NCBI RefSeq assembly: GCF_935822925.1
Contig: NZ_CAKXZS010000089.1
Span: 56,138 to 120,137, forward strand
Length of the DNA stretch: 64,000 nucleotides
Source of the DNA: Mesorhizobium ventifaucium
Lineage (GTDB): Bacteria; Pseudomonadota; Alphaproteobacteria; Rhizobiales; Rhizobiaceae
Direction of reading: 5' to 3'
In this document: in pieces, positions 34,796 through 43,983 of the stretch
How the letters are laid out: the number at the start of each line of letters is the position of its first letter
Numbering within the stretch: the first letter of the stretch is position 1
The notes under the pieces: model-generated
Databases searched by the model: none
What the model was told of the DNA's origin: nothing
What the model saw: only the letters and a program-made list of their open reading frames with translations
Program-made: the position numbers and the translations under genes

Positions 34796-35413
34796 CTAGG
34801 GAAACACAGCCAGCGCCGTTGTCAAAACCAGTATTGCCGCGAAGCTCAGATTGATGATCCGCGAGGCCAGCGGTTTGCGCAGGAAGCGCGCAAAGGCTGC
34901 CCCGGCGAGAAGCCACAGGACATGGATGGCGACGATCATCGAAGCGAGGACCGCCAGCTTGAGCCCTGCATCGAGCTCACCGGCGGACGACGTGCCGGCA
35001 AACACGGCGGCAATCGCCGCATAGGCTTTCGGGTTGGCGACGGCCAGAAGAAACCCGCCGAAGAATGTGGGACGTGCCGCCCCGCCGATACGCGCTGCCA
35101 GAGGCGGCGCCGTTGCTATCTTGAAGGCGAGGTAGAGGATGTAGGCTGCGGATGCCACCGCCAGGAGCGGTGTGAGCTTCGGCACTGAGGAGATCATGGC
35201 CGTAGTGCCCGTCGCGACGACCAAAAGCACGGCGACCGTACCAAGAATGATGCCCGAGGCGTAGCGGAGCGAATCGCGCAGGCCGAAGGCGGCGCCAACG
35301 GCGGTGACGCTTATCGTCGCCGGCCCCGGACTGCCCATCACGACCGCCGATGCCAGCACAAGCGCGAGCAATTGCTGCCATAGTTCCGGATGGGAAAAGA
35401 CCAGTTCGGCCAT
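34796..35413 (-). CDS. LysE/RhtB-family amino-acid exporter
   Basis: The 205-residue membrane protein has six hydrophobic segments and the family fingerprint VMGSPGPATISVTAVGAAFG near residue 26, plus GGFLLAVANPKAY. The family exports basic or neutral amino acids or homoserine lactones. ATG at 35413 gives MAELVFSHPELW. It is a lone gene; substrate unknown. Confidence 0.88.
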   Translation of the reverse strand: MAELVFSHPELWQQLLALVLASAVVMGSPGPATISVTAVGAAFGLRDSLRYASGIILGTVAVLLVVATGTTAMISSVPKLTPLLAVASAAYILYLAFKIATAPPLAARIGGAARPTFFGGFLLAVANPKAYAAIAAVFAGTSSAGELDAGLKLAVLASMIVAIHVLWLLAGAAFARFLRKPLASRIINLSFAAILVLTTALAVFP

Positions 35414-35560
35414 CTGTATACCAGTATCCAGGCGCGATGCCGGCAATGGTATGGCAGGGCACACCAGGGCGTCTTGAACGATCGTGCAGGGAACCTTTCC
35501 GGCGCAGGCCGCGCACGGTTCTTGGCTGCTGTTTGATCAAGCCGCCGCTCGCGCTGGCGT

Positions 35561-36502
35561 CTATGCGGTCGCGCTGTCGAGCTCGGCAATATCGTCCGGA
35601 CTGAGCTCCAATGATGCGGCGTGGACGAGGCTGTCGACCTGATCCATTGTCGTGGCACTGGCGATCGGCGCGGTGACGCCGGGCCGCGCGATCACCCAGG
35701 CGAGCGCCACTTCCGCCGGATTGGCCGCGTGACGCGCCGACACGGCGTCGAGTGCCGCCAGGATGCGCATGCCGCGCGCGTTGAGGTACTCTTTCACGTG
35801 GTCGCCGCGCGCGCTTTTGCCGAGATCGGCCTGGCTGCGGTACTTGCCGCTCAAAAACCCTTTGGCGAGGCTGAAATAGGTGATGACGCCGATACCCTCG
35901 GCCATGCACAGATCGCGCAGCGGCCCATCGAAGGAGGCGCGGTCATAGAGGTTGTACTCCGGCTGCAGCACCGCATAGCGCGGCAGGCCCCGCAGGCTTG
36001 CCACGTCGAGCGCGGCGCGCAGCTGGCCGGCATCGAGATTGGAGGCGCCGACGTGGCGGACCTTGCCCTTGTCGAGCAGCTTTTGGTAGGCGCCGAGCGT
36101 TTCCTCGTAAGGGGTGGCCGGGTCCGGCCAGTGTGACAGATAAAGGTCGACGACATCGGTTTGCAGCCGCTTTAGCGACGCATCGATGGCCTTTTCGATA
36201 TAGGCCGCGGAGAGGTCTTTCCTGCCCTGTCCCATGTCCGACCCGACCTTAGTGATCACCACGACGTTGTCGCGATTGCCGCGGCTTTTCATCCATTTGC
36301 CGATGATCGTTTCGGATTCGCCGCCCTTGTTGCCGGGAACCCAGCGCGAATAGGCATCGGCGGTGTCGATTGTGTCGAGGCCGGCGCCGACGAACCGGTC
36401 GAGCAGGTCGAAAGAGGTTTTCTCGTCGGCGGTCCAGCCGAAGACGTTGCCGCCCAGCGGCGCGATGGACAGGTCGGTTTGACCGAGACGACGTTTCTGC
36501 AA
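35561..36502 (-). CDS. Aldo/keto reductase
   Basis: The 313-residue NADPH-dependent TIM-barrel enzyme starts MQKRRLGQTDLSIAPLGGNV. The catalytic tetrad is visible: Asp and Tyr in DTIDTADAYS, Lys in VVVITKVGS, and His in VVDLYLSHWPD. The NADPH-binding loop is near APIASATTMDQVD. It belongs to the AKR11/12 general group; natural substrate cannot be read. The start ATG is clear. Confidence 0.92.
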   Translation of the reverse strand: MQKRRLGQTDLSIAPLGGNVFGWTADEKTSFDLLDRFVGAGLDTIDTADAYSRWVPGNKGGESETIIGKWMKSRGNRDNVVVITKVGSDMGQGRKDLSAAYIEKAIDASLKRLQTDVVDLYLSHWPDPATPYEETLGAYQKLLDKGKVRHVGASNLDAGQLRAALDVASLRGLPRYAVLQPEYNLYDRASFDGPLRDLCMAEGIGVITYFSLAKGFLSGKYRSQADLGKSARGDHVKEYLNARGMRILAALDAVSARHAANPAEVALAWVIARPGVTAPIASATTMDQVDSLVHAASLELSPDDIAELDSATA

Positions 36503-36655
36503 GGCTGATCTCCGTGGGGAATGGAAAGAAGCGGGCGAAAAGCCCTCGCTTAACCTAGGTCTTACCGCGCCGAGGTCAAAGGCCTGGCCGCCCTTTTCGG
36601 ACGGACCAGCGCTTCACAAGCGCGCGACCCGCCGCGTTCGAAGTTGCAGCCGATG

Positions 36656-37624
36656 TTACTGGCTCTGGCGCCGGTATTCACCAGGCGGCAGTCCGACCAC
36701 GCGGTTGAAAAGCCGGCTGAATGACGCCGTATCCCGGTACCCGACCTGATAACATATTTCCGAAACACCGAGTTTGGTGCTTTCAAGAAGCGCCTTCGCG
36801 GCCTCAAGGCGCCGGTCCTGGATCCATCGGCCGGGAGTGGTGTGCAATTCATCGGAAAACCGGCGCGCCAGCGTTCGCGGCGACAGACCGAGTTGCGCGC
36901 CGAGGAAGGCAAGGTCGAGCGCTCCGAGCTGTTTTCTGGACAAGGTTTCGAGCCGGTCGCGGAACGGCTCATGCGAAGGCAGCAGATCGGTGAGCGGGAA
37001 CTCGTAGGGTGTCTGAAGCTGCCGCGACGGCGGCAACACGAGCAATTTGCGAACCAGTCGTTCCTCCCTGGCGAAGCCAAGATCCCGCAGAAGCGCCTTG
37101 CCGAGCTCCAGGCCTGAAAAACCGCCGCCGCAAGTGTAGATCGGTCCGTTCCCGATCAGCACACGTGAAGCGTCCCAACGCACCTTCGGAAAGCGGCGCT
37201 GAGCATCGGTTTTCAGCCACCAGGAGATCGTCGCGCGCTTTCGGTCGAGAAGGCCGGCGTCTGCCAGGAAGTAACCGGCACCGCAATGCGCGGCGATGAT
37301 GGCGCCGTCGCGTTGCGCGCCTGCGATAAGCGGCGCGGCGTGGCGGCTCTCTTCCTCCAGCGCGGCAACAAGCTCCGGGATTTGCATGCCGGGCAAGGCC
37401 AGCAGGATCAGCAGGTCCATGCGCTGCGAGGGTTCGCGTCTGGTGTGGAAGGAGATTCCAGGCGTCGTCGTGGCGTCGGCCTGCCGCGCCACGAATTCGA
37501 AGGAAATCACCGGCGCGCCGCGAATGGTGTTCACCAGTTCGAACATTTCGACAAGTGTCGCGGCAACGGCCGAATAGAAGGTCGACGGCAGCCAGATCAC
37601 GGCGTGGACGGGACGATTGCCCAA
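36656..37624 (-). CDS. GlxA-type AraC-family regulator (DJ-1/PfpI plus AraC HTH)
   Basis: The 322-residue protein has an N-terminal DJ-1/PfpI-like domain (about 5-175, with IIAAHCGAGYFLADAGLLD) and a C-terminal AraC/XylS double helix-turn-helix. The latter contains SPRTLARRFSDELHTTPGRWIQ and GVSEICYQVGYRDTASFSRLFNRVVG. I choose the TTG at 37624 because AAAGGAG lies six bases before it; the open frame begins at 37681. It diverges from a quinone-reductase-like gene, and a perfect palindrome lies in the shared promoter region. Confidence 0.88.
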   Translation of the reverse strand: MGNRPVHAVIWLPSTFYSAVAATLVEMFELVNTIRGAPVISFEFVARQADATTTPGISFHTRREPSQRMDLLILLALPGMQIPELVAALEEESRHAAPLIAGAQRDGAIIAAHCGAGYFLADAGLLDRKRATISWWLKTDAQRRFPKVRWDASRVLIGNGPIYTCGGGFSGLELGKALLRDLGFAREERLVRKLLVLPPSRQLQTPYEFPLTDLLPSHEPFRDRLETLSRKQLGALDLAFLGAQLGLSPRTLARRFSDELHTTPGRWIQDRRLEAAKALLESTKLGVSEICYQVGYRDTASFSRLFNRVVGLPPGEYRRQSQ

Positions 37625-37737
37625 GATGGCTCCTTTGAACAGCTTTGGCAAGTTTAGCACATAGATTGTCAAATCTGCCAATTCCGATTTTTGCCAGCGG
37701 CCTTAGGTTCCGCGACGCCGATGCAAACACCGGTGCC

Positions 37738-37763
37738 TGCAATCTGGCCGCGTCCAGATTGCA
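37738..37763. promoter_or_regulatory. Perfect inverted repeat, candidate operator
   Basis: TGCAATCTGG and its complement CCAGATTGCA flank a six-base spacer. The site lies 29 bases before the reductase ATG and 114 bases from the divergent AraC-type gene. The position and symmetry suggest a regulator binding site or a leader hairpin. Confidence 0.5.
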
Positions 37764-37791
37764 TGGCCAGATCGCCCTATTGGAGACCACC

Positions 37792-38772
37792 ATGAAAGCA
37801 GTTGTATTCGCCGCAATCGGCTCGCCGCAGGACGTGCTCTATCTCGACGACCTGGCCATGCCGCGAATCGGCGACGGTGAGGTGCTGCTCAGGATGGTCT
37901 CCGCCTCGATCAACCCTGGCGACTTTCTGTTCATCGAGAACCTCTATCCCGAACCGAAGAAGCCGCATTTCCCCCGCCAGATCGCCGGAAACCATGGCGC
38001 CGGCATTGTCGAGGCCGTGGGCGCGAACGTCGGCTTGAAACCGGGCACGCTTGTCGCATTCAGCTACTACAACAGCTGGGCTGAATATGCGGCCGTTCCG
38101 GCCGCTTGGCTGATCCCGCTGCCCGCCGACTATCCGGTCGAACGCGCCGGGCAGATGGTGAACCCCATCACCGCCTGGGACCTGCTGGAGGGTTCCCGTG
38201 TGCAGCCTAGACAATGGCTGGCCGTCACGGCCGGCTATTCATCGGTTTCGACGATGGTGATGCAGTTCGCCCAACGGCGCGGCATCAACGTGATCGCGCT
38301 CGTGCGACGATCTCGCGACAGGCTGGACCTGAAGCGGCTTGGCGCCACAGCCATCCTCGATCTGTCGGGTTTGAAGGTCGGCATCAGGGAAGCAGTCATG
38401 GACATGACCGACGGCGCCGGGCTGAACGGGATCATCGATAATGTCGGCGGACCCGTCAGTGGCGAATTGATCCGCACCCTCGCGATGGGCGGGCAGATGG
38501 TTATCAATGGCGGCATGAGCACCGAGCGTTTTGAACTGCACAATTTCGACGTGCTGCTGAGCGGCCTCGAGATCAGGGCAAATATCTACCGCTACTTCTT
38601 TTCGCCGCCTGTCGAAGCCGATCGGCCAGTGTTGCGCGAGATTGTCGACATCTTCGGCCAACCCGATTTCCATGTCCCTGTTGGCGGCATCCATCCGCTG
38701 GCGGAGTTCGAGCTCGCCGTGACAAACAGCCTGGATCGCGCCGATCTCGGAAAGCAGATTTTCAGGATGTAA
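37792..38772 (+). CDS. MDR-type zinc-independent alcohol dehydrogenase / quinone reductase
   Basis: The 326-residue protein begins MKAVVFAAIGSPQDVLYLDD. It shows the medium-chain dehydrogenase fold: GroES-like N-terminal half (NHGAGIVEAVGANVGLKPGT) and a Rossmann half (about 145-290; VTAGYSSVSTMVMQFAQRRG). The catalytic-zinc Cys/His ligands are absent, so it is quinone-oxidoreductase or enoyl-reductase like. It is divergent from the GlxA-type regulator, its probable controller. Confidence 0.87.
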   Translation: MKAVVFAAIGSPQDVLYLDDLAMPRIGDGEVLLRMVSASINPGDFLFIENLYPEPKKPHFPRQIAGNHGAGIVEAVGANVGLKPGTLVAFSYYNSWAEYAAVPAAWLIPLPADYPVERAGQMVNPITAWDLLEGSRVQPRQWLAVTAGYSSVSTMVMQFAQRRGINVIALVRRSRDRLDLKRLGATAILDLSGLKVGIREAVMDMTDGAGLNGIIDNVGGPVSGELIRTLAMGGQMVINGGMSTERFELHNFDVLLSGLEIRANIYRYFFSPPVEADRPVLREIVDIFGQPDFHVPVGGIHPLAEFELAVTNSLDRADLGKQIFRM

Positions 38773-38857
38773 CCCGGACCATCATCCCGAACCGAAGGTC
38801 AGCGACACAAAAATTGGGAACCGGTTTTCGGAATCATGGTCAAACAACGAAAGAAGA

Positions 38858-39421
38858 TCACGACCCGATCCGTTTCACTACCTCTTCCAGCCAGTGGTCG
38901 CGAATGCCCAGCGCTTCGAGGTGCTCCAGCGTGCTGAGCACGTAGTCCTCGTTCTTTCCCGACTGGCCGACGGCACCGCGAACGACGCTCGCCGCATCGG
39001 CAGCATCGAGCGCGCCGGCATATTGCTCGTGGGCACGATCAACGACATAGGCGACCGCCGAGACCGTCTCGCCTCCGTCCGTCTCGCCCCCAGCCTTATC
39101 GGCACCACCCGTGTCCCCCTTGTCGAGGCGAATGCTAAGCATGCGCTCGATATAGATATTGGTGACCAGCTCGCGCTCGCGCAGATAGGTGATGACCTCG
39201 TTGCGCAGATCGCCGGGGACGCGGAAGGCCAGCCCAATGCAGGAGCCGCCACGGTCGAGGCCGAGCACAAGGCCGGGCCGTTCGCGCGTGCCGCGATGCA
39301 CGAAGGAGTAGACGCACAGCGAGCGGCGGTAGCCATGGAGGCGGGCGCGCCGCGTCTCGACATGTGCAAATCCCGGCCGCCAGATCAGCGAACCGTAGCC
39401 AAAAACCCAAAAATCGCCCAT
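38858..39421 (-). CDS. chaC: ChaC-family glutathione-specific gamma-glutamylcyclotransferase
   Basis: The 187-residue protein has the substrate-binding loop VFGYGSLIWRPGF at the N-terminus and GGSCIGLAFRVPGD. YLRERELVTNIYIE follows, and a conserved C-terminus SGKNEDYVLSTLEHLEALGI. These match ChaC, which splits glutathione to 5-oxoproline and Cys-Gly. A ten-residue Gly/Glu-rich loop (TGGADKAGGETDGGE) interrupts the fold near residue 105-120. It is a single gene on the minus strand. Confidence 0.88.
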   Translation of the reverse strand: MGDFWVFGYGSLIWRPGFAHVETRRARLHGYRRSLCVYSFVHRGTRERPGLVLGLDRGGSCIGLAFRVPGDLRNEVITYLRERELVTNIYIERMLSIRLDKGDTGGADKAGGETDGGETVSAVAYVVDRAHEQYAGALDAADAASVVRGAVGQSGKNEDYVLSTLEHLEALGIRDHWLEEVVKRIGS

Positions 39422-39542
39422 ATCGCCAAGCCTGGTTGCAGCACCGCACTGGAATCGGTGTTTTTTAAAATCCGTCTCCGTCTACCTGATGTTGCCGGAA
39501 ACGACAGTCCCCTCTGCAACACGCGCTAACGAGAGCCGCAGC

Positions 39543-40541
39543 ATGACGTCAAGTGACGAGCGCCCGCCGAATTTTCGCCGCCGTCTATTCTGGCTTGCCG
39601 CTTTCATCGTCGTGCTGTTCGGCCTCTACAGTGCCGGCTGGTTCTACCTGGCAGACAAGGTCAAGAGTGAAGCCGACAAAGCGGTGGCCGAGCTCAACCG
39701 CGATGGCATCGAGGCGGACTGCGCCAATCTCACGGTCAGTGGCTATCCGCTGAGCTTCGCCGTTTCCTGCGACAGCCTGGCTTATCAGGACGACGCCAGG
39801 AACGTCGCCGCCTCGCTCGGCAGCCTCAAAGCAGTCACGCACATCACCCAGATCCTGTCGCCCGGCGCCGACCTGCGGGGCCCGCTCAGGACCTCGGTGC
39901 CGGGGATGGCGCCGCTGTGGATCGACTGGGACAATCTGCGAGCGAATGTCAAACTGTCCTGGCCCCTGCCCCGGCGTGTCTCACTGGAGGCCGAGGGCCT
40001 GTCAGCCCAGACCGATCCGGCCGATGGCACGGACCCGGTCGAGCTGTTCAGCGCCGGGAGAGCGGCCGGACAGCTGCGTCCGAATGGGGAGGACGTCGAC
40101 TATTCCGGGAGATTTACCGATCTCGAAATCGATCCAGGGGCGATCGATGGCCGCGTGCTGCCGCCGCTCGACGGCGGCGGCGACGTGACGCTGAAGAACG
40201 GCGTGGCGCTGATCAAGACACAAACAGAGAGCCTGCGCGGCCAGGCGGTCGATATCGGCAAGCTCGATCTGTCGTCGGGGAGCGCGCGCGTCACCGTTTC
40301 CGGACCGGTTTCGGTCGATGCCGACGGGCTGATCGACGCCGATTTGATGATCAAGCTCAGCGACCCAAGGGCGGTAGCCGAAATCCTTGGCGAGGCAATC
40401 CCGGAGCAGAAGAGCCAGATCAAAACCGGCTTTGCCGGGCTGGCGCTGCTCGGCAACGAACCGTCGATGCCGCTCAAGATCGTCAAGGGCAAGGCCTCGC
40501 TCGGTTTTATCCCGCTGGGCAGGATCAATCCGGTCGATTAG
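39543..40541 (+). CDS. DUF2125 protein
   Basis: The 332-residue protein has one N-terminal helix (RLFWLAAFIVVLFGLYSAGW) and a long beta-rich periplasmic part. Typical segments are ADCANLTVSGYPLSFAVSCD and ISGPVSVDADGLIDADL-like repeats. This is DUF2125, an alphaproteobacterial family of unknown function. The two Cys at about 57 and 70 may form a disulfide. The ATG at 39543 is chosen because it precedes the helix closely; the frame is open from 39489. Confidence 0.82.
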   Translation: MTSSDERPPNFRRRLFWLAAFIVVLFGLYSAGWFYLADKVKSEADKAVAELNRDGIEADCANLTVSGYPLSFAVSCDSLAYQDDARNVAASLGSLKAVTHITQILSPGADLRGPLRTSVPGMAPLWIDWDNLRANVKLSWPLPRRVSLEAEGLSAQTDPADGTDPVELFSAGRAAGQLRPNGEDVDYSGRFTDLEIDPGAIDGRVLPPLDGGGDVTLKNGVALIKTQTESLRGQAVDIGKLDLSSGSARVTVSGPVSVDADGLIDADLMIKLSDPRAVAEILGEAIPEQKSQIKTGFAGLALLGNEPSMPLKIVKGKASLGFIPLGRINPVD

Positions 40542-40594
40542 GCCATGATTGCGAACCTCAAGTTCGGAAAGACCATGGTCAGACAGGAAGATAG

Positions 40595-41515
40595 ATGAAC
40601 CGCCCGGTGAAGCTCCTCAGTGTTGGCGCGCTGACGCTCGATACGATCCTTCGCGTCGACACGCTTCCGGCACGTCAGGGCAAGTTCATCGCGGCCGACG
40701 GCGTCCAGATCGCCTCGGGCATGGCTTCGAGCGCGGCCTGCGCCGCACGCCGCCTCGGCGCGGACGTATCGCTATGGGCGAGCGCAGGAGACGACCTCGT
40801 CGGCGATCAGCTGGTCGCCGGCATCGAGGCTGAAGGCGTCGATTGCAGCTTTGTCCGGCGCGTCACCGGCGCGCGGTCGGCACTGTCGGCGATCCTGGTC
40901 GACACGCATGGCGAGCGCATTATTGTTCCGTTCTATGACAAGCTCGCCCAGGTCGACCCTGAGGCGCTCCCGACCCAAGATATCACCGCATTCGACGCTG
41001 TCCTGGTCGATGTGCGCTGGCCGGGCGCAGCAGCTCTGGCAATGGCGGCGGCGCGCGCAATCGGCCGTCCGGCAATCCTCGACGCCGACACCGCACCACC
41101 GGACGTGCTGGAACGGCTGTTTCCGCTCGCCTCGCATATCGTCGCGTCGGAGCCGGCGGCGTTCATCCTCTGCGAGGAGCAAGGTCCGCAAAGGGCTTGT
41201 GAAGCACTGGCCAGGCGCACCGATGCATTCGTCGCGGTGACCGGCGGCGCGGCAGGGAGCTGGTGGTTCGACCGCTCGGTGGGATCGGTGCGCCACGTCG
41301 CGGCGCCAAGGATCAAGGCAGTGGATACGCTTGCCGCCGGCGACGTGTTTCACGGCGCCTTTGCCGTCGGGCTGGCCGAGGCGATGCCGATCGAACGGAC
41401 ATTGCGCTTTGCCAGCGCCGCCGCCGCGCTCAAATGCCAGCGCTTCGGCGGCAGGCTGGGTGCGCCGGACAGGGCCGAGACACTGGCGATGATGGCGGCT
41501 CACTGGCCGGCCTGA
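40595..41515 (+). CDS. PfkB-family carbohydrate kinase
   Basis: The 306-residue ribokinase-like enzyme has the N-terminal substrate loop ASGMASSAACAARRLG and the C-terminal signature DTLAAGDVFHGAFAVG, with Asp as catalytic base (the second position is Ala where Gly is usual). ATP-site and anion-hole residues are present. It probably phosphorylates a sugar or sugar acid; the substrate is unknown. It follows the DUF2125 gene by 53 bases. Confidence 0.88.
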   Translation: MNRPVKLLSVGALTLDTILRVDTLPARQGKFIAADGVQIASGMASSAACAARRLGADVSLWASAGDDLVGDQLVAGIEAEGVDCSFVRRVTGARSALSAILVDTHGERIIVPFYDKLAQVDPEALPTQDITAFDAVLVDVRWPGAAALAMAAARAIGRPAILDADTAPPDVLERLFPLASHIVASEPAAFILCEEQGPQRACEALARRTDAFVAVTGGAAGSWWFDRSVGSVRHVAAPRIKAVDTLAAGDVFHGAFAVGLAEAMPIERTLRFASAAAALKCQRFGGRLGAPDRAETLAMMAAHWPA

Positions 41516-41566
41516 GCGCGCGGCGGGCTTTCAAAGCGAATCGTACCGCCGCTCTATCGTTTGCTT

Positions 41567-41608
41567 GAGCATCGGATTTTACCCAAAACCGATACGGGTC
41601 CGATGCTC
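41567..41608. repeat. Short palindromic repeat at the tyrC stop
   Basis: GAGCATCGGA (41567-41576) and TCCGATGCTC (41599-41608) form a ten-base inverted repeat around AT-richer sequence with a CCGATACGG core. The CTA immediately overlapping its right end is the complement of the tyrC TAG stop. Confidence 0.7.
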
Positions 41609-42543
41609 TATCCCTTGGCCGGATGCTCGACTGCCTGCCGGCCAAAGTCCGGCACGTCGATGTCCTGGCCGGCCTCGATGATCGAGCGGCGCACGGCGCG
41701 GGTGCGGGTGAACAGGTCGAACAGCTTTTCGCCGTCGCCCCAGCGGATCGCCCGCTGCAGCGAGGCCAGATCCTCCGAGAACCGCGCCAGCATTTCGAGG
41801 ATGGCATCCTTGTTGTGCAGGCAGACATCCCGCCACATCGTCGGGTCGGAAGCGGCAAGGCGCGTGAAATCGCGAAAGCCGGAGGCCGAATATTTGATGA
41901 CCTCGGACTTGGTCACCGACTCCAGATCGTCGGCGGTGCCGACGATGTTATAGGCGATGATGTGCGGCAGGTGCGAGACGATGGCCAGCGTCATGTCGTG
42001 ATGCTGGGGATCCATCGTGTCGATGTTGGAGCCGCAGCGGCGCCAGAATTCCGAGAGCTTTTCCAGTGCCGCCGGATCGGTGCCGGGCAACGGCGTGAAG
42101 ATGCACCAGCGGTTTTCGAACAATTCGGCAAAGCCGGCGTCCGGACCCGATTTTTCAGTGCCGGCCAGCGGGTGGCCGGGAATGAAATGCACGCCAGCAG
42201 ACACATGCGGCTGCATCTGCGCAATGACCGAGGCCTTGGTCGAGCCGACATCGGTGAGGATGGCGCCCTGCTTCAGCGCCGGTGCGATTTCCTCGGCGAC
42301 CTCGCCCGAAGAACCGACCGGCACCGAAACGATGACCAGGTCGGCATCGCGGACCGCCTCTTTCGCGTCCGTCGTGTAGGAGGAGCCGAGGCCGAGTTCC
42401 TTCGCCCGCGCCAGCGTCGTTTCACTGCGCGTCGAGATGGCGACGTGGCGGGCAAGGCCTTCGCGATGAATTACGCGGGCCAGCGACGAGCCGATCAGGC
42501 CGATGCCGACCAGGGCGATCTTTTCGAACATCGGTGATGTCAT
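41608..42543 (-). CDS. tyrC: Prephenate/arogenate dehydrogenase
   Basis: The 311-residue enzyme makes 4-hydroxyphenylpyruvate or tyrosine from prephenate or arogenate. It has the NAD(P) motif ALVGIGLIGSSLARVI, the TDVGSTKASVI segment, and the catalytic-His region FIPGHPLAGTEKSGPDAG. The C-terminal helical dimer domain contains MDPQHHDMTLAIVSHLPH. It follows hisC by six bases on the minus strand; the HisC-type aminotransferase can supply arogenate, so the pair forms a tyrosine/phenylalanine unit. Confidence 0.93.
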   Translation of the reverse strand: MTSPMFEKIALVGIGLIGSSLARVIHREGLARHVAISTRSETTLARAKELGLGSSYTTDAKEAVRDADLVIVSVPVGSSGEVAEEIAPALKQGAILTDVGSTKASVIAQMQPHVSAGVHFIPGHPLAGTEKSGPDAGFAELFENRWCIFTPLPGTDPAALEKLSEFWRRCGSNIDTMDPQHHDMTLAIVSHLPHIIAYNIVGTADDLESVTKSEVIKYSASGFRDFTRLAASDPTMWRDVCLHNKDAILEMLARFSEDLASLQRAIRWGDGEKLFDLFTRTRAVRRSIIEAGQDIDVPDFGRQAVEHPAKG

Positions 42544-42549
42544 GGTGTT

Positions 42550-43659
42550 CTAGCTTTTCAGAAATGTCGCGAGGGCGGCGACAACGCCGCGATTGGCCTC
42601 TTCGGTGCCGATGCTCATGCGCAGCGCATTCGGGAAACCGTAACCGGAAACGCGCCGCAATATGTAGCCGCGTGCGGAGAGGTAATCGTCCGCAGCTGCC
42701 GCCGAATGTTTTTTGTCCTCGGGAAAGTGGATGAGGACGAAATTGCCGACACTCGGCGTCACCCGCAGTCCGAGCCTGGTCAACTCCTCGCTCACCCAGG
42801 TCAGCCAGGTCTCGTTATGCGCCACGCTGCGCTCGACATGGGCGCGGTCGCGGATCGCGGCAATGCCGGCCTCGATCGCCGTCGCGTTGACGTTGAAGGG
42901 ACCCCGCACGCGGTTGATCGCATCGATGACATGCATCGGCGCGTACATCCAGCCGATCCGAGCGCCGCCAAGGCCGAGCTTGGAGAAGGTGCGGGTCATG
43001 ACCACGTTTTCCGCGCCAGCCACCAGTTCGACGCCGGCTTCGTAGTCGTTGCGGCGGACATATTCGGCATAGGCTGCATCCAGCACCAGAAGCACGTTTC
43101 GAGGCAGGCCGGCATGCAGGCGGCGCACCTCCTGGAACGGCAAATAGGTGCCGGTCGGGTTGTTGGGATTGGCGAGGAAAACGATCCTGGTACGCGGCGT
43201 CACCGCAGCGAGGATCGCATCGACGTCGGCGCGCTCATTGGTTTCCTTGACAAACACCGGCACAGCGCCTGCCGACTGAATGTAGATCTTGTAGACCATG
43301 AAGCCGTGTTCGGTGATGACGGCTTCATCGCCAGGCGCGAGATAGGTCTGCGCGAGCAGGCCCAGAATCTCGTCGGAACCATTGGAACAGACGATGTTCG
43401 CCGGGTTAAGGCCATGCACCTCGGCGATCGCCTCCCGCAGGCGCCTGGCGGTGCCGTCGGGATATAGGTCGAGCTTGGCGGCGACGTCGCGCGCGGCTTC
43501 AATCGCCTTCGGCGAGGGGCCGAGCGGATTCTCGTTCGACGACAATTTGTGGACCTTGGCAACGCCGGCCGGCGCCGTGCTTTTGCCCGGCACATAGGCT
43601 TCGATGTCCATGATGCCCGCGCGGGGCGTTGGACGTGCCTGATCCGATGCCTGGTTCAT
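42550..43659 (-). CDS. hisC: Histidinol-phosphate / aromatic aminotransferase
   Basis: The 369-residue fold-type I PLP enzyme has the phosphate-binding SNGSDEILGLLAQTYLAPGD, ANPNNPTGTYLP, DAAYAEYV and the PLP Lys K227 in RTFSKLGLGGARIGW. In rhizobia this hisC copy sits with tyrC and probably transaminates both imidazoleacetol phosphate and aromatic oxo acids. ATG at 43659 gives MNQASDQARP; a longer frame upstream is not conserved. It diverges from metX. Confidence 0.92.
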   Translation of the reverse strand: MNQASDQARPTPRAGIMDIEAYVPGKSTAPAGVAKVHKLSSNENPLGPSPKAIEAARDVAAKLDLYPDGTARRLREAIAEVHGLNPANIVCSNGSDEILGLLAQTYLAPGDEAVITEHGFMVYKIYIQSAGAVPVFVKETNERADVDAILAAVTPRTRIVFLANPNNPTGTYLPFQEVRRLHAGLPRNVLLVLDAAYAEYVRRNDYEAGVELVAGAENVVMTRTFSKLGLGGARIGWMYAPMHVIDAINRVRGPFNVNATAIEAGIAAIRDRAHVERSVAHNETWLTWVSEELTRLGLRVTPSVGNFVLIHFPEDKKHSAAAADDYLSARGYILRRVSGYGFPNALRMSIGTEEANRGVVAALATFLKS

Positions 43660-43803
43660 ATTGCAAAAATCCGTCGAGAACGTTTCTACCCGGGAAGCGC
43701 AGCGGAAATACAAGCCGTGGCCCGGAATGTCGAGAGGCGGCTATGATCGGTGAGCGCTGGCCGTTGACGCCGAGGCGCGCCGGTCCTAGAAGAAAGGCGA
43801 AAT

Positions 43804-43860
43804 CCCGTGGTGATTTGGCCGGTCGGCTTGCAGCCACGTTAAACAACTCGCTAAAGGGCC
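43804..43860 (+). ncRNA. SAM-II riboswitch upstream of metX
   Basis: The segment has the SAM-II layout: P1 stem CGTGG (43806-43810) with CCACG (43834-43838), conserved GATTTGG and GGCTTGCAGCCACG, then the A-rich linker TTAAACAA and the pseudoknot strand GCTAAA (43850-43855). SAM-II elements are known from alphaproteobacterial metA/metX leaders. S-adenosylmethionine binding turns off the downstream gene. An intrinsic terminator follows 14 bases later and could be the expression platform. Confidence 0.93.
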
Positions 43861-43873
43861 GTTTGCATCCTGT

Positions 43874-43906
43874 AACCGGCTTTGCGAAGGCAATGCCGGT
43901 TTTTTT
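43874..43906 (+). terminator. Intrinsic terminator in the metX leader
   Basis: AACCGGC (43874-43880) pairs with GCCGGT(T) (43895-43901) and is followed by a run of T to 43906. It lies between the SAM-II aptamer and metX, so SAM control may include premature termination besides blocking translation. Confidence 0.8.
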
Positions 43907-43983
43907 GTCCGTTGCTGGCCGGACAATCGCATCGACCCGAAAATCGGAATCGATTTCGCGATGGGTTAATGTAAGAGGACGCG

